Source: Datisca glomerata (Eukaryota; Streptophyta; Magnoliopsida; Cucurbitales; Datiscaceae). From it: a DNA stretch of 64,000 nt. Shown here in pieces: positions 36,828 to 47,775 of this stretch (position 1 is the stretch's first letter; each line of letters starts with the position of its first letter). Both the position numbers and the translations under genes were made by a program. The stretch lies in assembly GCA_003255025.1 (NCBI GenBank), contig QANY01007196.1, positions 546,666 through 610,665 on the forward strand, given 5' to 3'. Below the pieces are notes generated by a model. It made no database searches and was not told the DNA's origin. It saw nothing but the letters and a program-made list of their open reading frames with translations.

Positions 36828-37067
36828 TGAAGAGAAAGTTTGGGTTTCTGTTAGGATTCTACATTCAGTTTGAATAAGTTCTATTCTTTTGGAGATTTGT
36901 TTAGTGTTTCTTGATTATTCTAGTTGCACCTATCGTGTTAATTAGTTATAAATGTGCTATTTTTTCTCATTCTGTTAAGATTGTAAAAGGCTATTTATAA
37001 GCCTAAATTTTTCAATAAGAAGGATGTCATTCCCTGTTGAGTACTCTTTCAATTTGTATTCTTAACA
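36828..37067 (+). repeat. 3' LTR of the copia element
   Basis: A 240-bp direct repeat of 19583-19826, TG...CA. It is followed by the second CATAT target duplication at 37068-37072. Confidence 0.93.
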
Positions 37068-37209
37068 CATATTCTCCCTTCAATGTTCTCTCCTTTCCCG
37101 TACACATGGAGAACACCATTTTCCCAGAGATTCGACTCCCACCTTCATGTGAGGAGCTTCTATTTCATTGCCTACACATTTCTCCTCGAAGGCATTGATA
37201 TTCATCCTC

Positions 37210-40200
37210 CACTACAAGAAACTGCACTTTTATAGATGAAGAATTCCATCACTTAAAGTTTTTACCAACAATCTTTTATTGCTATAGCCTTTTCTTTGTA
37301 AGGTTTTATTGACGATTAAGTATGTTCAATTGGAGCTCTAATTGAACTTCCCTGCACTTCAAGAAATATGACAATCTACAAGAGGTGGATATCTCCGTGA
37401 AAAATAATTCACAGGGATCATACGACGTTTGTGACAATCTTTCATATTAAAAGTTCATATTTTTCGTGAGGCGCAATGCCTCCTGTGAATACCCTTGTGG
37501 TCTCTAAGTTTTTACAGGATTTTTTGACTCCTGTAAAATGTTGTTTAATGAGGTTTTACGACTTCTGTTACTTTTATTCAACATGTGTTTTTAATTCTTA
37601 TGAATTAATATTCACATGTATTTTAGTATCCTATTAAATCAGATACCATAAGGTTTTTTGAATCTCAGTGATATAGTTTTTTGTTATAAATTATTTCTCT
37701 TATAAAGAGATTTTCCTGGCATTTTATAAATGCTATTTTTTATAATTAATTTATATGCACCTGTTTACATATATATTTAAACATTCAAAATTAATACATT
37801 ACTAGACTAAAATGCATTCAAACATCATTTCATTTTCATAAAATATTATCCATAAGTATCAACCATAATTATCATCTAAAAGTATTAGTACTTAGTCTAC
37901 TAATACAACTGACTATTCAAAAAATAAAAAATATCTAAAAGTTTCACAGACGCTATAAAATAACTTTAAAGGTTCACTGCTTAACTCTTTAAAATTTGAT
38001 GCCATATTGAAATCCTTCAAGGGATTGTAGGTCCTGCATTTTAAAGAATAATACAGTAACTTTAAGATAATTTCACATTACTCACATCACCATTTTATAC
38101 TTTGAGAAAATAACACTGCATATTCTTAAGCACACTCTATGATTTTGCAGAATTACATAAAAAACATAAAGTAAGCAAATATACAGTTCATTGTCTAATG
38201 AAAAGGCATACCAACATATTGATCAATATCCTCAGTTCTTTATCTTTTCTTTCTTATCATTATTCTCAACTTCGTTATTAATCTCATGTCTAGCTAATTA
38301 ATTAAAGAAGCCACTCAACATTGTAATATATAAGGACTAGAAAGTTCATTATTACTTACCTAAAAGGAATGTTAACGGACTCTAGAATATGTCAAACACT
38401 CTAGGAATTTCCCATATAATAATTACAAAAAGAAAGCAAGCAAGGATCGTCACAGCTATCACTAATTGTATCTCATTGTACTTGTTAAAAAAATTCCAAG
38501 TGATCTGTAACCAAAAGAGCGAAAAGTGTATGCATAGGGCATATATGTAGAGCATATAGTCATTATTAAGAACAGAGCAGCAAAATGCAACGAAAAAGTA
38601 GTCGGATTGAGAAGCTTAAAGAATGTAAAAACATGATTAAGGCCTATATTCTAAACATTAACTAGGATGGAAGAATGATTTTCTGCCTTTATAAATACAC
38701 TAAACTGATCATCAACTTACTAAAATTATTCTCCTGCAATTTCTACAATTTCACCCCATTCGACTTTGAGTCCTATGTGGAGCTCATTGACACATCCCAC
38801 TTCACAACCTCATGGCTCGAGTCTAGCGTATAGCTAATTGGGTGCTTTGTAAATGTCCAGAGTATTATAAAATTTCACCAAGGAAATAGCAGAAGGAAAA
38901 TAGAACTTTTTCAGTGAAAAATAAAAAAAGAGATCGAATTTTCGAAGTATGGGCTGGAAACATCAAAGCCAGAAAAAGTCAAAAATAGTAATGCATGAGA
39001 TCATAATTCACATGAGCATTGATATGAAATGGTTCACATATCAACAACAAGCATTGGTTCTGGAAAGTCAAGATCACGATCAACCCCCACAAGTCCAAAG
39101 ACATAAGGACTACCAAGATGTGCATGCTGGAATGTTTATGAAAATATGTTAGACCAATATATGCAACTTAAGCAACCTGAAAAAATAAAGTTAAAGCAAA
39201 ACAATTCTCACAAATAAATAACTATATACTCAAAGCAATTGCAACCTTCATAAACAAGCATCGACATAGTATAGTTCCAGCAGAGTATTAAGTAAATCAA
39301 TAGTTTTCAAAAATCCAAAAAGACTGGGCCAAAAGAAGACTCACTTTGTCAAAAAGAAATTGTGGTTGGGCCTCCAAGAGAAGGGATTCAAAAGAAACCT
39401 TCTGTGAACAATCCCTTCAAGAAAAATAGTTCATGAGTAGAAATAATTAACATGTTCCGCAACCAAAATAAAAATTCTCTTTAAAATAGGCACTACTTCA
39501 AACAACTTTACTTCATTGACCACATTTGAAAGAGCTTGATATATTCCTATCCAGACTGGTATAATTGCCAAAGTCGAGAGACAACCTATAAGAACAAGGA
39601 AAATATCTAAATATGTGATATAAGGCTAGCTGAAATTCTCACCAGATTCTCAGTAAGACTCAATATTGAAGCTCCATCTCCACAAGAATAATAATTATTT
39701 GAGGCATACCATACTGCAAATTCAAGAACTAAAATTCCATCAACTTGATAACACTATTTCATATTGTAGATAATATCATAGAGTTTTGAGACTCAACAAC
39801 CACGAGCTGTTTGTCTTGAAACATGTAATTAACGCCTACTTGTAGAAGTGAAGGGCTTGACAGACCAAATCAAGATTGTTAACTTAAGCTTGTGAACTGG
39901 GTAATGAAAAGCTTAAAAAATCCAACAAATGTTTGTTCTAAATACCAATTCATCTAAAAAAAATCTCTCAATCCCCCACTTTTGAATTCAACCAACTAGA
40001 AAAATCTTGATATAAACTAGATTACAAGTGAGAGAAGCTTATATTTTAACACGTTTAATATTATAAAGAAATTACAAGAATCTTCATCAAAACACAAAAA
40101 ATAATAACTAATATAGAAAAAGAGGAGCAGAATGTAGCAATCAAAAGTAGTGCGTTTTCCTTTATATAATAATAACCCATGTTTCTACTTGAGAAAAGTA

Positions 40201-42334
40201 CAAGCAACAAACTAGAAGAGGCATGCTACTAGAGACGTGAGGAGTTCAAGTGACCAAGTTAGTGCAGCAATACTGATGGAATATTGGGTACCAGAGAAGA
40301 ATCACATACCTAACCAGTCACAAGAGCAACAATGCATAAGAGTGAGTCATCATGTGAGTGTTAATTTACTGTAACAGAAATAAAAGACATCTTCTGCCTT
40401 TCTAGTTTTTTTACAGTTCATATAAATTTACCTGATAATGAAAGCTCTAGCCAAGCTTTTTGTCTTCTTATTTAGGAAGTATATGCAAGCTGCCAAAAAG
40501 ATTGCAACATGCATTAATAGATATAAGAGGGTAAACAATTGTTAAAAAATCATTTGAAGGGTTGGTTAAAAATCTAATAACATTTTAAACATTGAACAAT
40601 ATGAAAGCACACCTAACTATTCACAGTTTTATCTAAAAATAATGAGAAATGTTTGTAATGCAATGTCGCACCAAATTACTACTTTCAACCATTGAAGTAT
40701 ACCAAATCAGACAGCTATTAAAAGTAGAAATAATTAACAAAGTAAAAAGTACTATACATGTGCGATGTTAAATTTTATTAAGGACAACCCTAAAGTAGAG
40801 TAAAATATGATTTAACTGCTGCATTAGTTTCATTTTTACTCATTTCCATCCAGAACACTCCCAAATTATGATAAATGTTAAAAGTTAATATTTAGAAAAA
40901 ATTGTGAGTGCTTTAAAAAAAAGTTCAAATGCCCAAATTTATTTTAAACCAAAAATGTTATTAATGGATTCTTATGTATTTGTGTTGGTCGAAGGGGCAA
41001 TGCTGCAACTTGCTGGGTAGCTACAAATGGTTTCCACCATCATTGAAGTTGAAGATGATTGAATAGAAGTAAACTTTTTGTCCACCTAGTTTCCACCATC
41101 ATTGAAGCAGCTTCTAGTACAAGCCTCGATTTATGATCATCTGCACATGACAAGTACACTATCAAAAGAAAAGAAATTGGCATGTGAAGCATAATACACA
41201 ATGAAAATGTGTTAAAATCACCACCTGTATACTTATACCCTTTTCTCCTACAATTTTTATGTTCAAGATCCAAAGTGGCTTGATTCACCTAACAACTGAT
41301 GCTATAGAAGTAAGAATGAAAAATAACAGCATAAAGTTGAGCAGACTTCTTTACCTCCTCATTTATTTACCTGAAATTAAAACCACAACTAGAAATGGCG
41401 AGGGGAGAGGAAATCCACAAAGACTCACCGCTAGCAGCATGAGCCCCTCAAATCTGCACCCAGTACTACGAGACGTACTTGCACTGTTTGACCACCTCAT
41501 TCAGCACCTTATTTATTCTTTAAGCCGTAAAACTCTAATCACAGTTTAGAAGTGGAAGAAAAAACGTTGAAACCCATATTTTCAAACATGCGAACTGATC
41601 TAAAACCAAACCTTAAACTCTAATTAGTAAAAAATGCACAAGATATGAGAAATTAATGAACTTACCATCCAAATTTTCCACTCCAAAACTTCTAATACAC
41701 AATCCCTAAAAACAAAACCAAAATACGAGGACTGATTTACCCCAAAAAGCATAAAAATAGCTCAAATTGATTAAGTAAAGAAGAGGGATAAAATGGAGGG
41801 ATTTTGACTCCTCTCTCAGAGTTGTTTACCTGAAAAAAGGTTGGTGACAGCGGCGATAGATGATGAGGTGAGCACAAGACAGGGAGGCTGTGGTGATGGA
41901 GACGAGGTCGTCTGCGAGGGAGAAGCCGCGAGGATCTTTGTGCTTCTTCATTGTAGGCCTAGCCCTAGGTAGTCTGAGAGGGAGAAGCTGTGAGGATCTC
42001 TGTGCTTTATTCTGGAGAAGAACCGAGAGAGAGAGAAAGACTGGATGCTTTGAAGAATTGAGACGAATCGATTTTCAGAGAGAAGCAATGATTTGGGCTT
42101 CTCTAAAAATGGAGAAGAATATCGAGCCACTAAGAGAGCTCGAGAATGAAATTATTCGAGGGTCTCTAATTTTTGCTTAAGTCCCGCGTCTATTTTGCCT
42201 CCCGCTTTTTTTAAACTTTTAATATGAATAGATTTTACTTGATTTTTAAAATCCCTTATTGTTTTGAGTTTTTAACAAGAGTAGACTACAAATCTTGTAT
42301 TTTAATCCTGTAGAATGTCATATTTATTGTAGTG
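37210..42334. mobile_element. CACTA (CMC/En-Spm-type) element without recognisable transposase
   Basis: The left terminus is CACTACAAGAAACTGCA, and the right terminus, read inversely, is CACTACAATAAATATGA. CACTAC ends with a following A-rich stretch define this superfamily. Flanking trinucleotides CTC and CTA match at two of three for a 3-bp target duplication. Subterminal segments contain repeated motifs with 'ttttacaggat' and 'cctgtaaaat' near 37512-37555 and 'aatcctgtagaat' near 42304. The 5.1-kb interior is AT-rich and without TNP1/TNP2-like coding regions, so it is a non-autonomous or decayed copy. A GC-richer segment at 41830-42180, read on the minus strand, looks like the 5' UTR and first exon of a captured gene, with CT-rich leaders, but I could not identify it. 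An 18-base duplication 'tttccaccatcattgaag' occurs at about 41031 and 41090. Confidence 0.75.
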
Positions 42335-42780
42335 CTAGACTCTCATCGGAATGAGTTAGCCATTTCTTTGTCTTGCTCTTTTAAGTCCTTCCATTGTGAC
42401 TAATTCCCAGGAATTGTGTTTCGACACATGATCATTTCATGGTTGACGAAGCAATTGTCATCGTCACCCATGCAGTTTAGAAAGAGTAGAAGCAATAGTC
42501 GTGGTTTGATTCATAGATTATAAATTAAGATTCTTGGAATTCCTTTGCCTTAGGAAATTGAGGGCAAATTGAGAAAATGGGAGCCAACTGTTGAGGAGAA
42601 GGAAAAAACCATTTAATAACGGGATACAACCTTTTGTTTTGTTCATAAAACTTAAGGTTCAAGAAGACTGTCATGTAAGTATATTAATTTACAAATGTAT
42701 GCATACTACATACAGTCCATAATGAAAATAATATATAATTACATCTAACCTCAAGATTTCCCTTTTGGAGGATGGAAATT
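42335..42780. other. Unassigned sequence between the CACTA element and the LINE remnant
   Basis: No gene is seen. It may continue the sequence left of the CACTA element at 37073-37209, which is the unmoved DNA between the copia and CACTA insertions. Confidence 0.4.
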
Positions 42781-43700
42781 CATATTTCGAGTTGAGTAAC
42801 TCTGCTTGGTGGAAGAGGCTTTAGAACGTAAAACTCCCAGACAAGTTAAAGATCTTAGGTTGACGGGCTTCATTGGATATCATTCCAACCAAGAAGAATT
42901 TAGTTAAGAGGCACATTGGTGATAATAGTTTTTGCCCTATCTGTGGTCTCACGGATTCATCAACTCATGCAATATTCTTCTGTAAGCATTTTCGTTGTAT
43001 TTGGGACTCACTCGAGTTTTTCCTAGAGTTTCAAAGGGCTGCCAACATTGGTTTTTCTTGGATTTTGCTGTTGTTTTCCTAATGCCACTCGGCAACAATT
43101 CCCTTGCCTTCCCCTTGGCTCTCTGTTGGAAATTTTGGAATTGGAGAAATGCTTTTATCCATGGAAATTCGTGCTTACAGGTAGCTCATATAGTTCCTTG
43201 GGTTGATACTTTCCTTAAAAATTACAGTGTTGCTAATAACTTGTGCAAGCCTGGGTCCTCTCCGACGTAGAGGGTTTTTTTCTTGGTCGAGGCCTATTAG
43301 GGACTGTGTCAAGCTTAACGTAGATGTGGCTCTGGGTAAGGAGTCTCATGCACTGGGAGGTATTTTCTGGGATAGTCAAGGCTCGGTCAGAGGGGCTTTT
43401 ATGAAATGCTGTGAGGGTAGTTGTCCCCTGGCCATTGTTGAAAACTTACTATTTTGGAGGGGCTTACTCTTGCCAAGCTCTGGAATTTAAATCACATTGC
43501 AGTTGAATCTGACTCTTTTAATGTAATTAATTCAAAGTGTAAAGAGGTCCTCTCCCTGATTTTCAGGCATTCTTTTTCTCATATTCCTCATGTTTGTAAT
43601 GAGAAAGCCCATAGGTTTGCCCGTTTTAGCTTATCTGTTGCTGATCAGTTGTCTGGAGGGAGTCGACACCCCTTATTGTGTTCGACATCCTGTTTCTTGA
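42781..43700 (+). pseudogene. 3' end of a plant LINE: RT zinc-binding domain and RNase H
   Basis: The plus strand reads SNSAWWKRL, VKLPDKLKILG, then NLVKRHIGDNSFCPICGLTD and STHAIFFCKHFRCIWDSL. This is the zinc-binding domain (PF13966 type) that follows RT in plant non-LTR elements, with its CxxC...H...C pattern. From about 43280 comes an RNase H of the RVT_3 type: KLNVDVALGKESHALGGIF (first acidic residue), IVENLL, then, after a frameshift, VESDSFNVI and VCNEKAHRFARF near the end. Stops near 42815 and 42870 and frameshifts near 43080 and 43450 disable it. The 5' part of the element, including RT, is absent, as is common for LINE copies. I see no clear poly(A) tail. Such genes served target-primed reverse transcription. 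Confidence 0.85.
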
Positions 43701-45573
43701 GTAGTGTTTTCTTGGCTTTTTTGGCTAGTATAAAAAAACCCTCCTATCTCAGTATAACCTATAAAAATGTAAATACACTTATTAAGTACATAGCATAAAT
43801 ATACTAAATGCATAACATAACTATTCTAAACACAATATAAACATTCTAATTATATAACAAAAACACTACATACAATAAATATATTTCATACCACAAGTAT
43901 ATTACATTCTTACAGACTAAATCCGTGAATTCGAATTAGGCAATTTGAAAGCCTGCCATGTTTGTAGTTTTCTTTTTCTATCATGGACTATTCTTGATAT
44001 TTCTCTCCATCTTATGCCATTCTTGATTTAATTGAATGGTTTTTCATCTAGTATCTTTTCTCAAAACTAGTCACTCATCACGTGCAATAAGCGGGTCATG
44101 GTGATATATTATATTTATTTGTTAAGTATGTTTATTTACGATATGTTCAATGTTAATACAAAGTTGTTTGGAAATTTGTGTTTTGTAATAAGAAAAGTTC
44201 TAGCTGGAACATAAAAAATATGATAATAAGTAAATTTATCATATTTAATTGAAATATTTTCGTGTGGAAATATATACATTTAACATTTTTATATTTTATA
44301 CATATTACATTAAATTTAATAAATAGTAGTAAAATTTAATTAATATATCTTTAACAAACACGTATACATATATGCAATAAGAATTTAAATATTTATGAAA
44401 TTTATAAATGATGTTTCTCAAAATTATAATATAATAAACTTTACTTCTTATTTCATTATTTCATGTCTAAAATTAGAAGAAAAACTATTTAAGGGCGTCT
44501 TAGTCAAATTAAAAGTTTCTCCTCAATTTATATTTAGCATATTTAGTATAGATATAGATTGAATTTAGGGGCATTGCAGAAATGATCCTAATTAACCACA
44601 ACTATAAAATTGGCCCACATATTTTCACTTAAGCAAAAATATCCCATAATCATAACAAATTATACTTAAAATAAACAGTGCCCAAAAAAACTCTATCACC
44701 TACAATACCCCCAAAATCTATCTTTGCTCTTACTGAAGCTTTGGAATATTTCATTACGTAATTTTGCTCTTTCGTATTGGTCCATGTTAGTGGTAAACAA
44801 AACTTGACCATTTCAGCCTAAAATCTTCAGTTGATCTACTGGTAAGCTTTATTTACCACGTGTCCAATATGATAAGTAAACCATATGTTTATCTGTTCAG
44901 TTTTTGAAAATAATGGTGAAAAACATACAGAGGGGAAATCTTAGCAGCAAAATGTACAAAATCGATTACCGGGGATGACGAATAGTATTATGGGGGTAAA
45001 GAAGAAGAGGAAATTCAGTCTTGGAATCTAGTTATGGAGGTAAAAAGGGTCAATTTTGCAACTCAAATTTTTACTGGGTCAGTTTTACAGCTCATTCCAA
45101 AAGATGGTCATCTACCGTAATTTCCATTCAAATTTAGAAAAAATGACAAAAAAAAAGCAGGTTGCAAGGAGTGAACTAAGAAAATGACTGAAGTAAAAAA
45201 AATTACAAAACATCGGAGCAATTAATTTGGTTACATAAATAACACAAATGCAACTAGTTTAGTTACGTCAATAAATTAACTATGTCTGTGTTAGTTTTGC
45301 TAAATTAATTATTTCAGCCATTCTTATATTATGAAAAAACTGTAAATTTTACCCTCAAATTACGTAATTATTATCATTTCTAACCATGAACTATAATTTT
45401 CATTATTTATAACATTGACATTACATTTTACATTTAAACTGACATTTTGTCTATGTGATGTAACAAAACCGATAATGAGTATCAAAATGATGTCGTTTGA
45501 ATTTTCTGAAATTAAAAAGAAAGCTCAACATAAATCTACGTCTTCGTAAGGGAATTCTAAATCAATGTCATTC
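43701..45573. other. AT-rich intergenic DNA
   Basis: I see no gene. It includes repeated 'catataa/acataa' text just after the LINE remnant (43750-43900) and featureless AT-rich DNA after that. Confidence 0.55.
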
Positions 45574-46603
45574 TTCTCCTTCTGGTTGACACTTTGGAGG
45601 GTTGAGAACTGCTACCAAAGTGTTGCAGTCTGGATGCTACTAGCCTACTTTGTTTAGCGATGCCCATGAGGTGGTAAAAGTATGTGATAAGTGTCAAAGA
45701 GCTGGAAACATTTCAAAAAGGAATGAAATGCCCTTAACCAACATCTTGGAAGTGGAGATTTTTGATGTATGGGGGATAGATTTCATGGGACCTTTTCCCC
45801 TTCATTTGGGAACCTTTACATCTTGGTGGCAGTGGATTATGTTTTCATATGGGTGGAAGCTATAGCATTAATGACCAATGATACTAAGGCAGTGGTGAAG
45901 TTCCTCCAGAAGAACATCTTAACAAGATTTGGGACCCCAGAGCTATAATCATTGATGAGGGAACACATTTTTGCAACAAAATATTTGATGGATTACTGGC
46001 TAAGTATGGAGTTAAGTATAGAATTGTTACAGTATACCACCCCCAAACAAGTGGTTAAGTGGAGGTGTCAAATAGGGAAATAAAGAGGATTTTAGAGAAA
46101 GTGGTAAATCTTTCTAGAAAGGACTGGTCCCTTAGGCTTGATGATGCCTTGTGGGCCTACAGAACTACCTACAAAACACCTTTGGGAATGTCTCCCTACA
46201 AGCTGGTTTTTGGAAAAGCTTGTCATCTTCCCCTAGAGTTGGAATATAAAGCATTTTCGACAGTGAAGAATTTAAATTTGTAGTTAACTGCTATTGGAAA
46301 GAAAAGAGCCCTACAACTAAATGAATTGGAAAAATTGAGACTATTTTCATATGGACATACTAGACTGTACAAAGAAAAAACAATGAAAAAATGGCATGTC
46401 AAAAGAATAATCCCTAGAGAATTACAGCATGGAGATGAAGTATTATTGTTTAATTCTAGATTGAAGCTTTTTCCTAGAAAGCTGAAATCTAGGTACTCAG
46501 GACCATTTAAGTTACTCAAGATCTACCCCTATGGTGCAGTGGAGTTGCAAGAAGAGAAATAAGGTAGGGAATTCAAAGTCAATAGCCAAAGAGTGAAATT
46601 GTA
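45574..46603 (+). pseudogene. Athila-type gypsy integrase and pol C-terminus, degenerate
   Basis: The piece starts abruptly within the integrase zinc-binding part (HFGGLRTATKVLQSG) and continues with [17 protein letters not shown]. The DDE core is readable: [10 protein letters not shown] (first Asp), IIDEGTHFC (second Asp) and a [14 protein letters not shown] block (Glu), in which the Gln codon before Val is a TAA stop. Next is the [17 protein letters not shown] region with [20 protein letters not shown], and the C-terminal LLFNSRLKLFPRKLKSRYSGPF, which is characteristic of the Athila lineage. Frameshifts occur near 45840 and 45940. Its orientation is opposite to the Athila gag-RT piece at 51870-56040. 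Confidence 0.9.
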
Positions 46604-47700
46604 CTAGGACAATGATGGAGGCTTGAAAAGAGTCTCTATCAACTTGAGAGAGCCATGAAACTAGGGGTTAAGTCCAGCTTATGACTATAACTCAAGCGCT
46701 TTTGGGAGACACCCCAAGACTGAATTACAATTTTTGCTTAGTAATATTACTCTAGCTTAGTTAGTTTTAGCTATTGTTTTTCATTATTTCTATTTTGTAA
46801 ATATTGAGTTGTTTTATTTAAAATTAGAATTGCAATTTATTTTAAACTTATTTTAACTTGCATGCTTTTATTTAGTATTAGAATTTTTAAGTACCCTGAG
46901 ATATTTAAATTACTTTCTTAAAAGATAAGTTGGTTTTGTTTCAGGATAAGAGTAAGAAAGTGGGGCCATCTAATCCCACTAGACAAGAAGAAAAGCACCC
47001 ATTGGTTTGAGTAAGCACGCTCCAACGTGTAAAGGGGAAGCAATCGTTGTGAGAGATTTGGAAATTTTTTAAAGATGGATAAAGGGAGTTTTTGAAATCC
47101 CTAAAGAATCTGAACGGTCTTGTATTTGTTGCAGATACGGCAGGTATTGCATCTCGTGAGCGCGTGTAAAGAAAAGTAGTGCTTTATAAGGAGAAAGGAA
47201 GTTGTTTCGTGTAACAGTGCGCCCGTTTGTTGTCTTCTCCCAAGCAACAACCCCTACCCATTTCAAAACACTACAAAAGCCCCCATTACTTTGCTTTGCA
47301 TCCAATAACATCAAAAGCTTTAGAACCTTCAGAAGCAGAAATGCCTTCCTCAAAAGCATCCCGTTCTGAAAGCAAGCCTCATTCTAAAACTTTCCCTGAA
47401 GTCGAAAGATTCGTTAGTGTAGAGGCAGAACAAAGGTATGAACGAGAGATTCACAACAAGAAATTTCACAAAGAGAAGGGATTTCTCATGGAGCTAGTGC
47501 CAAACTTGGGCCTTCCTAAAGGTGTGGGTGAGATAGTGCAGTAGTGTAAGTGAGAGAATTTTATGACAACTATAATCCTAAGTTGACTAAGGTGCGCATG
47601 CGAGGTAGAGAGTTCTCTGTTACTCCCTTGTAGATGATGGACTTTTAGGGTTAGGAGATTTTGACGATGACTACTCTTTTATAGCCAGCGTAAGAGAAAG
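46604..47700 (+). pseudogene. Athila 3' region with remnant of the third (env-like) ORF
   Basis: After the end of pol comes a typical Athila spacer (VNLREP-like motif near 46645, then AT-rich text). Near 47341 an open frame starts MPSSKASRSESK and continues with FVSVEAEQRYEREIHNKKF and HKEKGFLMELVP up to the stop near 47543. This resembles the start of the extra ORF after pol in Athila elements, long discussed as env-like. It breaks off within about 50 codons more, and nothing after 47700 fits. No function is expected for this copy. Confidence 0.65.
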
Positions 47701-47775
47701 GCTCTATACTTATCAAGTTATCAACATTGATCCAAACATCACTATACATACCACTTCCAAGTTTGCTCTCTTTCC

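Larger units (their letters stand above)
19583..37067 (+). mobile_element. Ty1/copia LTR retrotransposon, interrupted by a 13-kb nested insertion
   Basis: Direct repeats at 19583-19826 and 36828-37067 are the LTRs, each starting TGAAGAGAAAG and ending in CA. Target duplications CATAT lie at 19578-19582 and 37068-37072. A tRNA-Met-type PBS follows the 5' LTR and a polypurine tract precedes the 3' LTR. Copia order gag-PR-INT-RT-RNase H is readable on the plus strand. The element is split in RT at about 22670 and resumes at about 35652. Its own length without the insert is about 4.5 kb, normal for copia. Coding decay and LTR divergence (I judge 10-15% by eye) make it old and inactive. Confidence 0.95.

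Noticed and set aside
41890..42180. Open frame of 96 codons at the right end of the CACTA element
   Set aside because: The opposite strand is open too and the peptide resembles nothing. The segment is better read as a leader-like region of the other strand.
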